30,877 nt of DNA. Origin: an uncultured Faecalibacterium sp. (GTDB lineage: Bacteria; Bacillota; Clostridia; Oscillospirales; Ruminococcaceae). A model generated the notes under the pieces. The model was given only the letters and a program-made list of their open reading frames with translations. It did no database searches and was not told the DNA's origin. The stretch lies in the NCBI GenBank assembly GCA_934503275.1, contig CAKSVD010000022.1:1-30877 (forward strand), read 5' to 3'. Below, one piece after another: positions 15,679-23,123 of the stretch (position 1 is the first letter of the stretch; every line of letters starts with the position of its first letter). Both the position numbers and the translations under genes were made by a program.

Positions 15679-17730
15679 TTATTCCTCAAATTCCAGATCG
15701 CTGGGCTGGATGAGGTCAAGGGGAGCGGCGGGCTCGGCGATAAGGCGGCGGCTCTGGTTGAAGATGGCCTTTTCCAGCGTGTTGCGCGCCAGACGGCCAT
15801 TGCCGGCGGTGCGGCTGTCCAGCGCCTGACGGCGCTTGTAGTAGCCCAGCAGCGGGAAGGTGCAGCCCTCGGCAAGGCGGTAGCCCTTGCCCTTGGCCAG
15901 CACAGCGGTGATGTCCAGCAGCTCGTCCGCGGTGTAGTCCGGGAACTCGATCTTGTTGGGGAAGCGGCTGGCAAGTCCACTGTTGGCGGTAAGGAACACC
16001 TCCATCTCCTTGGTGTAGCCCGCAAGGATGACCACCAGCTCGTCCCGGTGATCCTCCATGCCCTTTACAAGGGTGTCAATGGCCTCCAGCCCAAAGCTGT
16101 CCTGCTCTCCGCGGTACAGGCTGTACGCCTCATCAATAAACAGCACGCCCCCCAGTGCGCTCTCGATGACGCTGTTGGTCAGCGGGGCGGTGTGGCCGGT
16201 GTAGCGCCCCACAAGGTCGGCGCGGGTCACCTCCACCAGCTGCCCGCCCCCCAGCGCGCCGATGGCCTTGAGGTACTTTGCCACCAACCGGGCAATGGTG
16301 GTCTTGCCGGTGCCGGGGTTGCCGGTAAAGATCATGTGCATGGACAGGCTTGCAGTCTTAAAGCCCGCCGCTGCGCGGCGCTGCTGCACCTGTAAATTAT
16401 CTGCCAGACCGAACACATACTCCTTGACCGGGGCAAGCCCCACCAGTGCATCCAGTTCGGCGCGGATCTGCTCCACTGCGCCGGTGTAGGCCGCCGGCAG
16501 CAGGCTGAACAGGTCTGCCGGGGCGGCACCGTTCAACGCAAACTGCAGCCCCTTGGGCGCGGCGGTCAGCGCCACCGTGCCGGAAAGCTTTGCATCGGTC
16601 TGCAGGCAGTACTCGCTCAGGGCGCGGAAGATGCGCTCGCAGCAGTCTGCCAGCCCCTCTGCGCCCTTTTCTTTAGAGCACTGCGCCGCCACATAGTCCC
16701 GCACCTCTGCCCCGGCGGTAAGGGTCAGGCCCAGACGGCTGTTCACCCGCTGCGCCAGCGCGTTCAGCTGCTGCGCCGCCAGCGCAGCCAGTGCCTCCGG
16801 GGTAAAGGGGGCGGTCTGGCACACATCCCCTACCGCCGCCACAAAGGGCGCGCCGAATTTATCCGCCAGCGCCTCCCGCCCCTTGCGGGAGAAGAAGATC
16901 AGGTACTTGCCGCAGGGGTCGATGCGGCTCACTGCGCCGGGGGCAAGCGCCGTGCCGGCTTCCACCAGAATGCCCTCTTTGTTGACCAGATACCGGCTGG
17001 ACAGGGGCGCACCGCCCTTGACCGCAAGGTCGGAGAGGATGCGCAAAAAGCCGGGGTGGCAGCTCTCGTAGTGCTCGAACACCACGATCTCGCCCGGGGC
17101 GTGCAGCGCGGCGTACAGATCCTGCAAAAACAGCTTTTCCGCGCCGGGGTCGGGGTAGAGCGCAAGGTCCATCACCGCCATCCGGTCACTCTGCAAAAGC
17201 CCCCGCGCCGCCATGATGCGGGTAGTTTCTGCCAGCGCAAAGTGCCGCCCCGTGCCCGGTGCGCCCCACAGCAGGATCACGTTGCGGGCGGCTGCACCCT
17301 CGGTGCCCAGCACAAAGGGGCGGCGCATTGCCCGCACCACGCTGTCCACAAAGGCATCCTGCCCAAGGACAGTCTTTTTTACCTCGGCGGCAAGGCCCTC
17401 AAAGCTGCCCAGCTGCTCCGGCTTTGTGTCTGCCGTGCCCTTGGCCAGCAGGCCGTCTGCTTCCATATCCCGCAGCATCTGGCGGCTGTCCTCCAGCGCC
17501 GTCTGCACCCCGGCATCCTGCGCTTTCAGCCGGGCATTCTGCTGCTTCAGCAATTCGTCCAGCCGCTTTTGCTGCTCCAGCAGCGCCGCGTTCAGGTCCG
17601 GCAGGCCGCTGCCCGCCGGTTTTTCGGGCTGCGGCTTTTCCGGCTGCGGCTGTGCGCCGCCAAACTTCAGTCTGCCGCCCGCGCCGAACACGCCGTTCAT
17701 CAAGCTTTCCCAATCGTCGGTATATGCCAT
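15679..17730 (-). CDS. Tandem AAA ATPase: degenerate Clp-like module plus CbxX/SpoVK module
   Basis: 683 residues, cytoplasmic. Residues 26-42 are Pro-rich with a QPEKP repeat; about 43-95 form a coiled coil (LLEQQKRLDELLKQQNARLK). Residues about 110-300 resemble a ClpA/B C-terminal AAA module (VLGQDAFVDSVVRAMRR, LLWGAPGTGRHFALAE, IVVFEHYESCHPGFLRIL) but its Walker A Lys is Arg162 and the Walker B DE reads EH (219-220), so it is unlikely to hydrolyse ATP. Residues about 425-683 are a canonical CbxX/CfqX (CbbX, SpoVK-like) AAA domain: GNPGTGKTT (470-478), VLFIDEAYSL (529-538), SGLASRFPNKIEFPDY. ATG 17730 has GGAGGG 8 bases upstream. It is transcribed divergently from pulA. These remodelling ATPases act on protein complexes; the client here is unknown. 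Confidence 0.87.
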   Translation of the reverse strand: MAYTDDWESLMNGVFGAGGRLKFGGAQPQPEKPQPEKPAGSGLPDLNAALLEQQKRLDELLKQQNARLKAQDAGVQTALEDSRQMLRDMEADGLLAKGTADTKPEQLGSFEGLAAEVKKTVLGQDAFVDSVVRAMRRPFVLGTEGAAARNVILLWGAPGTGRHFALAETTRIMAARGLLQSDRMAVMDLALYPDPGAEKLFLQDLYAALHAPGEIVVFEHYESCHPGFLRILSDLAVKGGAPLSSRYLVNKEGILVEAGTALAPGAVSRIDPCGKYLIFFSRKGREALADKFGAPFVAAVGDVCQTAPFTPEALAALAAQQLNALAQRVNSRLGLTLTAGAEVRDYVAAQCSKEKGAEGLADCCERIFRALSEYCLQTDAKLSGTVALTAAPKGLQFALNGAAPADLFSLLPAAYTGAVEQIRAELDALVGLAPVKEYVFGLADNLQVQQRRAAAGFKTASLSMHMIFTGNPGTGKTTIARLVAKYLKAIGALGGGQLVEVTRADLVGRYTGHTAPLTNSVIESALGGVLFIDEAYSLYRGEQDSFGLEAIDTLVKGMEDHRDELVVILAGYTKEMEVFLTANSGLASRFPNKIEFPDYTADELLDITAVLAKGKGYRLAEGCTFPLLGYYKRRQALDSRTAGNGRLARNTLEKAIFNQSRRLIAEPAAPLDLIQPSDLEFEE

Positions 17731-17760
17731 GGTGCTGCCCTCCATCGGTGTTTTTCTTCC

Positions 17761-17789
17761 AGTATAGTGAACTGCGCGGCATTTTGCAA
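17761..17789 (-). promoter_or_regulatory. Promoter of the AAA ATPase gene
   Basis: On the minus strand TTGCAA (17789-17784), 17-base spacer, TATACT (17766-17761). Only 11 bases separate its -35 box from the -35 box of the pulA promoter, so the two compete for the same stretch of DNA. Confidence 0.8.
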
Positions 17790-17800
17790 GGGATTCCCTC

Positions 17801-17829
17801 TTGAAAAAAAGCCCGTTGTCCGATACACT
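17801..17829 (+). promoter_or_regulatory. Promoter of the pullulanase gene
   Basis: TTGAAA (17801-17806), 17-base spacer, TACACT (17824-17829). A start near 17836 gives a leader of about 30 bases with AAGAAGGA just before the coding start. Confidence 0.8.
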
Positions 17830-17867
17830 GAATATAGAGAATCTTACAAGAAGGAATGAAGCTGACC

Positions 17868-19823
17868 ATGGCCGCAGAAACGCCTGCCCAGTGGAAAACA
17901 CTGTTTGAAAACGAACCCTTTCACCGCGAAAATTATTATACCGGCCCCCTCGGCCCGGACTACACCCCCGGCGGCACCTGTCTGCGGCTGTGGGCACCCA
18001 CCGCCGAGGCGGTCACCGTGACCTTATACCATAAGGGAGACGGCGGTGCCGTGCTGGGCACAAAGCCCCTTGTGCGCGGCGCGCAGGGGGTGTGGAGCAT
18101 CTGGCTGCCCGGGGAGCAGCACGGCCGCTACTACACCTTTGCCGTCACCGTGGACGGCATCACCCGCGAGACCGGGGACCCCTACGCCCGGGCGGCGGGG
18201 GTGAACGGCGTGCGCAGCATGATCGTAGATCTTGCCCGCACTGCGCCCTCCGGGTGGGAGCGGGATGTGCGCCCCAGCATTCTCCCGGCGCAGCGCGCCG
18301 TGTGGGAGGTGAGCGTGCGGGACTTCTCGCAGGATGCCGCCAGCGGAGTGCGCCCGGCGTGGCGGGGCAAATATATGGCGTTTACCCAGCAGGGCACCAC
18401 ATTGCATGGCGACGGCATCCACCCCACCTGCCTGAACTACCTCAAGCGGTTGGGGGTAAAATACGTCCAGCTGATGCCCATTTTCGATTTTGGCAGCGTG
18501 GACGAGGCAAAGCCCCTGCTGCGGCAGTATAACTGGGGCTACGACCCCACCAACTTCAACGTGCCGGAGGGCAGCTACTCCACCGACCCCACCCGGGGCG
18601 AGGTGCGCATCCGGGAGTGCCGGGAGATGATCGCCGCCCTCCATGCGGCGGGCATCGGGGTGGTGATGGACGTGGTGTATAACCACACCTACCGCACCGA
18701 GAACCCCTTAAACAATACCGTGCCCTATTACTTTTTCCGCCAGAACCCGGACGGCAGCTTTTCCAACGGCAGCGGCTGCGGCAATGAGTTTGCCAGCGAG
18801 CGCCCCATGGCGCGGCGGTATCTCATCGACTCCATCCTCTACTGGGCAAGGGAGTATCACATCGACGGCTTCCGGTTCGACCTGATGGGCTTGTACGACG
18901 CCGAGAGCATCAACGCGGTGCGCGCTGCACTGGACAGCCTGCCCGGCGGGCGGGATATCCTGCTATACGGTGAACCGTGGCAGGGCGGTGCCAGCCAGCT
19001 GCACCGGTACGAGGCCAACAAGGCGAACCTTGCCATGCTCAACGAGCGGGTGGGCATCTTCTGCGATGATACCCGGGACGCCATCAAGGGCGGCTGCTTC
19101 GATGCCCGGGAGCCGGGCTATGTGGAGGGCAAGCCCGGCAGCTTCTGGGATATCGGTGGGGCGGTGGCGGCATGGTGCCGCAGCGATCGTCTGCCGCCCC
19201 ACGCGCCCAGCCAGATCGTAAGCTACGTTTCCGCCCACGACAACTTTACCCTGTGGGACAAGCTGTTCTGCGTCCGCTACGAAAAGCCGGAGTTCGCCGC
19301 CCGGGATACCGTGGTGCTGGCACAGAACCGGCTGGCGGCGGGCATCTACCTGACCAGCTTCGGCCTGCCCTTCATGCAGGCAGGCGAGGAGTTCGCCCGC
19401 ACCAAAAAGGGCGTAGGCAACAGCTACCGTTCTTCTCCCGCCCTGAACCGGCTGGACTGGAACCGCGCCGAGCAGTACCACGCCCTTGTGGACTACTACC
19501 GGGGGCTTCTGGCGCTGCGGGCGGTCTTTCCCCGCTTGGGCAGCACCGACCGTCACGCCCCGGAGGCCTTGCAGTTCTTTGCGCTGGAGCAGCCGCTGGT
19601 GGGCTGGACGCTGCCCGCCGTCTGGGGAGACGGCGCGGCGTGGAGCGCCTTGTGCGTCTTTTATAACCCCACCGACACCACCTGCACCGTCTCCCTGCCC
19701 GCCGGGCAGTGGAAGCTGCTGAGCGATGGCACCTCCTCCAGCCTGTGGCGCGGCCCAAGCCGCATTTTCACCGGCAATGCCCCCCTTGCGCCGTACAGCG
19801 CCACCATTTTGGGTGCGGTGTGA
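17868..19823 (+). CDS. pulA: Type I pullulanase (glycogen/maltodextrin debranching, GH13)
   Basis: Hydrolyses alpha-1,6 branch points in glycogen, pullulan or limit dextrins. 651 residues, with no signal peptide or membrane anchor, so it should act inside the cell on glycogen or imported maltodextrins. Residues about 20-125 form a CBM48-like beta domain (LRLWAPTAEAVTVTLY). The catalytic barrel carries YNWGYDP (221-227, type I pullulanase signature), VVMDVVYNHT (264-273), DGFRFDLMG with nucleophile Asp338, LLYGEPW with acid/base Glu369, and SAHDN with Asp458. A C-terminal beta domain ends the chain. ATG 17868 is preferred; an in-frame ATG at 17856 directly abuts the AAGGA ribosome site. Structured element B begins two bases after its stop. 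Confidence 0.94.
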   Translation: MAAETPAQWKTLFENEPFHRENYYTGPLGPDYTPGGTCLRLWAPTAEAVTVTLYHKGDGGAVLGTKPLVRGAQGVWSIWLPGEQHGRYYTFAVTVDGITRETGDPYARAAGVNGVRSMIVDLARTAPSGWERDVRPSILPAQRAVWEVSVRDFSQDAASGVRPAWRGKYMAFTQQGTTLHGDGIHPTCLNYLKRLGVKYVQLMPIFDFGSVDEAKPLLRQYNWGYDPTNFNVPEGSYSTDPTRGEVRIRECREMIAALHAAGIGVVMDVVYNHTYRTENPLNNTVPYYFFRQNPDGSFSNGSGCGNEFASERPMARRYLIDSILYWAREYHIDGFRFDLMGLYDAESINAVRAALDSLPGGRDILLYGEPWQGGASQLHRYEANKANLAMLNERVGIFCDDTRDAIKGGCFDAREPGYVEGKPGSFWDIGGAVAAWCRSDRLPPHAPSQIVSYVSAHDNFTLWDKLFCVRYEKPEFAARDTVVLAQNRLAAGIYLTSFGLPFMQAGEEFARTKKGVGNSYRSSPALNRLDWNRAEQYHALVDYYRGLLALRAVFPRLGSTDRHAPEALQFFALEQPLVGWTLPAVWGDGAAWSALCVFYNPTDTTCTVSLPAGQWKLLSDGTSSSLWRGPSRIFTGNAPLAPYSATILGAV

Positions 19824-19825
19824 CA

Positions 19826-19931
19826 CGATTTAAAATGGCTTCCGCTGCGCTCTAGCCATGTTCAGCGGAAAAATTATTTTAAATTTCGGGGTTCAGAAAC
19901 GCCTGCGGGCGTTTCTGAACCCCATTTTCAC
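19826..19931 (+). repeat. Structured 3' element, copy B (after pulA)
   Basis: Starts CGATTT two bases after the pulA stop. Hairpin 1 is ATGGCT/AGCCAT (19835-19840, 19854-19859) with the 13-base loop TCCGCTGCGCTCT; AGCGGAA downstream can instead pair with TTCCGCT. AT-rich linker, then hairpin 2: a perfect 15-bp stem (19888-19902 with 19909-19923) and loop CTGCGG, then ATTTTCAC and, a little further on, GGGGTCGT. Flanks match copy A nearly base for base while eight of 15 stem pairs differ with compensation. Confidence 0.85.
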
Positions 19932-20004
19932 GGATGGGGTCGTGAAGAAAAACGGCATTTGCAGCGCCTGCTTTCTGCGAAAGCGCGGCGCTATGGGTGT
20001 GCCC

Positions 20005-20098
20005 GCTCCCCCGAGAGGGCCGACTTCCCCCGGCCGGGGGAAGATGTCACCGCAGGTGACAAAAAGGGGAATCTGTCGCGCAGCGACTGAGGGGCTAT
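20005..20098. repeat. Palindromic intergenic repeat after pulA
   Basis: Contains a perfect 20-bp palindrome (20024-20043), the same core as the repeat inside the aro operon, then hairpins GTCACC/GGTGAC (20046-20051, 20055-20060) and GTCGC/GCGAC (20075-20079, 20083-20087), ending GACTGAGGGGCT. Read in reverse the end resembles the CCCTCTCAGTCAC start of the repeat before prfC, so these belong to related families. Confidence 0.7.
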
Positions 20099-20111
20099 AA
20101 ATGGAGAAGCG

Positions 20112-20345
20112 AAAAAAGCGTTAAAGCGATAGCGCCGACTGGCGCAGCGCTAGCTTTTTTGTGCTTCGACTTCTGCTTTAGGATTGTCAAGGGCGAGCAG
20201 CCCTTGGCCCGTTGCGGGGTGGGTGGAGTCCAGAGGTAGGGAGGGGGGAGTCGGAACACCCCTCCCTGCCTCTGGCCCAGCGGAGCGTCTTTGCACGCTT
20301 GCAGCAAGCAGTAACTTCCCCGCGGAGCGCGGTACAAACAAAAAA
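20112..20345. other. Highly structured non-coding block of unknown nature
   Basis: No convincing gene. It holds a nested hairpin flanked by A6 and T6 runs (20112-20160, core GCGCC/GGCGC), which could terminate transcription from both sides; CAAGGGC/GCCCTTG (20188-20194, 20200-20206); and a 17-bp stem (20230-20246 with 20259-20275) with one G-T wobble and a 12-base loop. The wobble pairs only in the plus-strand RNA. It may be a remnant or copy of another dispersed repeat, or a structured RNA; sequence alone does not decide. Confidence 0.4.
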
Positions 20346-20379
20346 GCGAGAGTCTTCCGAAAAAACGGAGGGCTCTCGC
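20336..20379 (-). terminator. Intrinsic terminator of the htrA gene
   Basis: GCGAGAG-containing 14-base arms (20346-20359 and 20366-20379, two mismatches) close a loop of six A on the plus strand. On the minus strand the hairpin is followed by a T-rich run (complement of 20336-20345). A CTTTTT on the other side would also allow plus-strand termination. Confidence 0.8.
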
Positions 20380-20392
20380 CTTTTTACTATTT

Positions 20393-21775
20393 TCAGTTAT
20401 TCTCCGCGCCCTTTTCGCCAAGGGTGACGTTAACGGTCTGCATCTGACCGCCGCGTGCAACGGTGATCTCGATGGTGTCGCCGGCCTTGTGGTTCTGCAT
20501 CAGGGTGCCAAGGTCGCTCTGGGTGGCAACCTCGCTGCCGTCCATGCTCACGATGCGGTCACCGGCCTGCAGGCCTGCCTTGTCGGCAGGGCCGCCCTTG
20601 ACCACCTCCACGATGTAGACACCGTAGGCGTTCACGCCCAGCTGGGCGGCGGTCTGGGCGTCGGTCACGGCATAGTAGCTGATGCCCAGATAGGGACGGC
20701 CGGTCACATAGCCGTTCTCCAGCAGTTCCTGCGCCACCTTCACGGCGTCATTTGCCGGGATGGCGAAGCCCAGACCCTCGGCATCGCTGTCGGAGGACTT
20801 TGCATTGACGATGCCCACCAGTTCGCCGTTCATGTTGAACAGACCGCCGCCGGAGTTGCCGGGGCTGACGGAGGCATCCATCTGGATCAGGGACATGGTG
20901 TTGACAGAGTTGGAACCCTGAATGCTGACGCTGCGGTTCAGTGCGCTGACGATGCCGCTGGTCACGGTGCCGCCCAGCTCACCCAAGGGGTTGCCCACAG
21001 CCATGACGCTTTCGCCCACCTTCAGGTTGTCGCTGTTGCCCACGGTGGCGGGGGTCAGACCGGTGGCGTCGACCTTGACCACGGCGATATCACTGGTGGT
21101 ATCCTCGCCCACCAGCGTGGCGGGGTAATCCTTGTCGCCGATGCTCACGGTGATGTTGGAAGCGCCGCTCACCACATGGGCGCAGGTGAGGATATAGCCG
21201 TCCGAGCTGATGATGACGCCGCTGCCGGCGCCGCTCTCCACCTGACTCTGGCCATACCACGACCACTGGGAGTAGACCACCTGCTCGGTGGTGATGACCA
21301 CCACGCTGGGGCTGACCATCTCGGCCACCTGTGCGGTGCTCAGGCCGGTGCCGCTGGTGGCGCTGATGGAGTTGCCGGTGCTGTCGGTGCTGCTGTCAGA
21401 GCTGGCAGGGCGTTCCACCTGCTGGATGACCACCTTGCTGCCGCCGCCGTATTTTGCGCCCACAAAGCCGCCCGCAAAGCCCATGGCGGCTGCCAGCACC
21501 AGCGCCACGGCGCTGCGTGCAAGCTTTTTGCCGCCAGACTTCTTCTTGCGGCGGGGCTTTTCCGGCTGCGCCGGGGCGCTATACTGCGGCTGCTCCGGCG
21601 GGGTGGGCGGCACGCTGCCGCCGTCTGCCGGGGCGTTACAGGCCGGGCGCACGGGCTGCGCCTCCGGCTCGTTATACTGGTTTGCAGTGTTCATGCCGCT
21701 GCTGCCCACGTTGGGGTAGCCGGTCTCGTTATTGGAAGCGGAATAATCGTATTCCCACTTGTTCTCGTTTTCCAT
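20393..21775 (-). CDS. htrA: HtrA/DegP-like membrane-anchored serine protease with PDZ domain
   Basis: Extracytoplasmic quality-control protease that degrades misfolded envelope proteins. 460 residues: a Pro/Asn/Gln-rich cytoplasmic tail (1-73), a basic KKKSGGKK stretch, one membrane helix (about 86-107), a Ser/Thr-rich linker, a trypsin-like domain (about 145-345) with the full triad His200 (TCAHVV), Asp229 (TSDIAVVK) and Ser308 (SPGNSGGGLF), and a PDZ domain (about 360-455, PYLGISYYAV, GGPADKAGLQAGDRIVS). ATG 21775 has GGGAAGG about 10 bases upstream; an in-frame TTG lies seven codons earlier. Family length and order fit the Firmicutes HtrA type. A TACAAT box (21838-21843, minus) lies upstream without a good -35. 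Divergent from the fusion gene at 21980. Confidence 0.95.
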   Translation of the reverse strand: MENENKWEYDYSASNNETGYPNVGSSGMNTANQYNEPEAQPVRPACNAPADGGSVPPTPPEQPQYSAPAQPEKPRRKKKSGGKKLARSAVALVLAAAMGFAGGFVGAKYGGGSKVVIQQVERPASSDSSTDSTGNSISATSGTGLSTAQVAEMVSPSVVVITTEQVVYSQWSWYGQSQVESGAGSGVIISSDGYILTCAHVVSGASNITVSIGDKDYPATLVGEDTTSDIAVVKVDATGLTPATVGNSDNLKVGESVMAVGNPLGELGGTVTSGIVSALNRSVSIQGSNSVNTMSLIQMDASVSPGNSGGGLFNMNGELVGIVNAKSSDSDAEGLGFAIPANDAVKVAQELLENGYVTGRPYLGISYYAVTDAQTAAQLGVNAYGVYIVEVVKGGPADKAGLQAGDRIVSMDGSEVATQSDLGTLMQNHKAGDTIEITVARGGQMQTVNVTLGEKGAENN

Positions 21776-21913
21776 GTTACTACATCCTTCCCTCAAAGGC
21801 CGGTCCGCAGGGACATCTGTTCCTTTGAACTGTCCCTATTGTAACCGTCAAATGTGAAAATGAATCGCTTGCGCCGTGAAGAATATGTGAAATGCGGTCC
21901 TGCTTTTCCGCCC

Positions 21914-21942
21914 TTGACAGCAGCGTTTCCGCTTGCTATTGT
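21914..21942 (+). promoter_or_regulatory. Promoter of the GNAT-methyltransferase fusion gene
   Basis: Consensus TTGACA (21914-21919), 17-base spacer, TATTGT (21937-21942). The AAGGAGG ribosome site of the gene follows within the short leader. Confidence 0.8.
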
Positions 21943-21979
21943 AAGGGAAGAACATCGGCCCGTCAAGGAGGAACTTTTT

Positions 21980-22846
21980 ATGGAACTGCGCCGCACCGAG
22001 CAGGGGTTTGCCCTGTATAAAGAAAAGGACTGCATCGGGGAGTGCACCCTCTCCCCCGCCCCAAAAGGCGCGCAGCTTACCGCCCTGTGCATCCTGCCCC
22101 GGTGGCGGCGCAAGGGCTACGGCTCCTACCTGTTAAAAGAAGTATTGCGCAGCCTTGGCGGCTATGACCGCGAGGCCGCTACCGTGTTTACCGCCCCGCT
22201 GCCGGAAAACGCCGCCGAGCTTGCCTTCTGGGGCAAATTCGGCTTTGCCGCCGAGGGCGGGCAGCTGGTGCGCCGCCGCACCCCGGACTTAACAGCGGTA
22301 AAGTTCGTGCAGGACTTTTTAGCCGCCCGGCTGGTGCACCCGCAGCTGTGCGTGGACGCCACCTGCGGCAACGGCGGCGACACCGCCTTTCTGTGCAATC
22401 TGACCGCCCCCGCCGGGCGGGTGCTGGCCTTTGACGTGCAGCCCGAAGCCATCCGCTCCACCCGCACCCGGCTGGAGCAGGCAGGCGTGCCCGCCGACCG
22501 GTACAACCTTATCTGCGGCAGCCACGCCGACCTGTTACAGTATGTGCAGCCCGGCACCGCCGATGCGGTCATGTTCAACTTCGGCTGGCTGCCGGGGGCG
22601 GACCACGCGGTGTTTTCCACCGCGCAGAGCAGCATCCCCGCCTTGCAGGCGGCGCTGCAGGCGGTGCGCCCCGGCGGCATCGTGAGCGCCATCCTGTATA
22701 GCGGGGCGGTCATCGGCTCGGACGAAAAACAGGCGGTGCTGCGTTTTCTGCGGGCACTTCCGCTGAAAAGTTTCACCGTTCTGGTGTGTGATTTTGCCAA
22801 TTGGGCCGAAACTGCCCCTCTGCCCTGCCTGATCCTGAAAAAATAA
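21980..22846 (+). CDS. GNAT acetyltransferase fused to YtqB/MnmM-like SAM methyltransferase
   Basis: 288 residues, two domains. Residues 1 to about 100 are a compact GNAT fold with the acetyl-CoA loop PRWRRKGYGSYLL (40-52) and FWGKFGFAAEGG (83-94). Residues about 105-288 are a class I methyltransferase of the YtqB type (the so-called rRNA methylase family): DATCGNGGDT (126-135, SAM motif I), AFDVQPEAI (150-158), FNFGWLPGADHA (199-210) and ILYSGAVIGSDEKQAV. Bacillus YtqB is, to my knowledge, the MnmM enzyme that methylates 5-aminomethyluridine at tRNA wobble position 34, so a tRNA role is the best guess for the C-terminal half. ATG 21980 has AAGGAGG 8 bases upstream; longer upstream reading frame lacks a ribosome site. 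What the GNAT half acetylates is unknown. Confidence 0.85.
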   Translation: MELRRTEQGFALYKEKDCIGECTLSPAPKGAQLTALCILPRWRRKGYGSYLLKEVLRSLGGYDREAATVFTAPLPENAAELAFWGKFGFAAEGGQLVRRRTPDLTAVKFVQDFLAARLVHPQLCVDATCGNGGDTAFLCNLTAPAGRVLAFDVQPEAIRSTRTRLEQAGVPADRYNLICGSHADLLQYVQPGTADAVMFNFGWLPGADHAVFSTAQSSIPALQAALQAVRPGGIVSAILYSGAVIGSDEKQAVLRFLRALPLKSFTVLVCDFANWAETAPLPCLILKK

Positions 22847-22855
22847 CGAAAACCC

Positions 22856-22884
22856 TTGCATTATCACGCGTTTTCGTATAGAAT
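22856..22884 (+). promoter_or_regulatory. Candidate promoter for prfC
   Basis: TTGCAT (22856-22861), 17-base spacer, TAGAAT (22879-22884). A start near 22891 would place the whole palindromic repeat (22909-23023) in a leader of about 230 bases. No better promoter was seen between the repeat and prfC. Confidence 0.6.
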
Positions 22885-22908
22885 AAGGTGCGTATGTGTA
22901 AAAACAGG

Positions 22909-23023
22909 AACCCTCTCAGTCACGGCTGACGCCGTGCCAGCTCCCCCGAGGGGGGAGCTTCGCGCAAAACCTCCCCCTTTCGGGGGAGGTGGCATGACGC
23001 AAAGCGGCATGACGGAGAGGGTT
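22909..23023. repeat. MITE-like composite palindromic repeat upstream of prfC
   Basis: Bounded by perfect 9-bp inverted ends AACCCTCTC (22909-22917) and GAGAGGGTT (23015-23023). Inside lie three hairpins: CACGGC/GCCGTG (22921-22936), an 8-bp GCTCCCCC stem with GAG loop (22940-22958), and CCTCCCCC/GGGGGAGG (22970-22977, 22982-22989). No open reading frame of note. Resembles the other palindromic repeats of this window in GC-rich paired arms. Confidence 0.75.
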
Positions 23024-23123
23024 TTCTCAGAAAGCAGGATGGAGGCTCCCATGTAAGACACCATCTGTCTGCCATTTATTCTCTGCCTTGCATAGGCAAT
23101 TTTTATAGGAGAAACTACGATCT

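Noticed and set aside
15321..19931. Inverted copies A and B as terminal inverted repeats of a transposon carrying the AAA and pulA genes
   Set aside because: A third copy (C) lies outside, each copy follows a stop codon, there is no transposase between them, and the hairpin stems differ by compensated changes, which simple terminal repeats would not show.
20489..21844. Plus-strand open frame of about 451 codons opposite htrA
   Set aside because: Ala/Gly/His-rich mirror of a gene with full catalytic triad and PDZ domain; no domain of its own.
12104..23023. Palindromic repeats as a CRISPR array
   Set aside because: Copies are kilobases apart, differ in flanks and have no regular spacers or cas genes.
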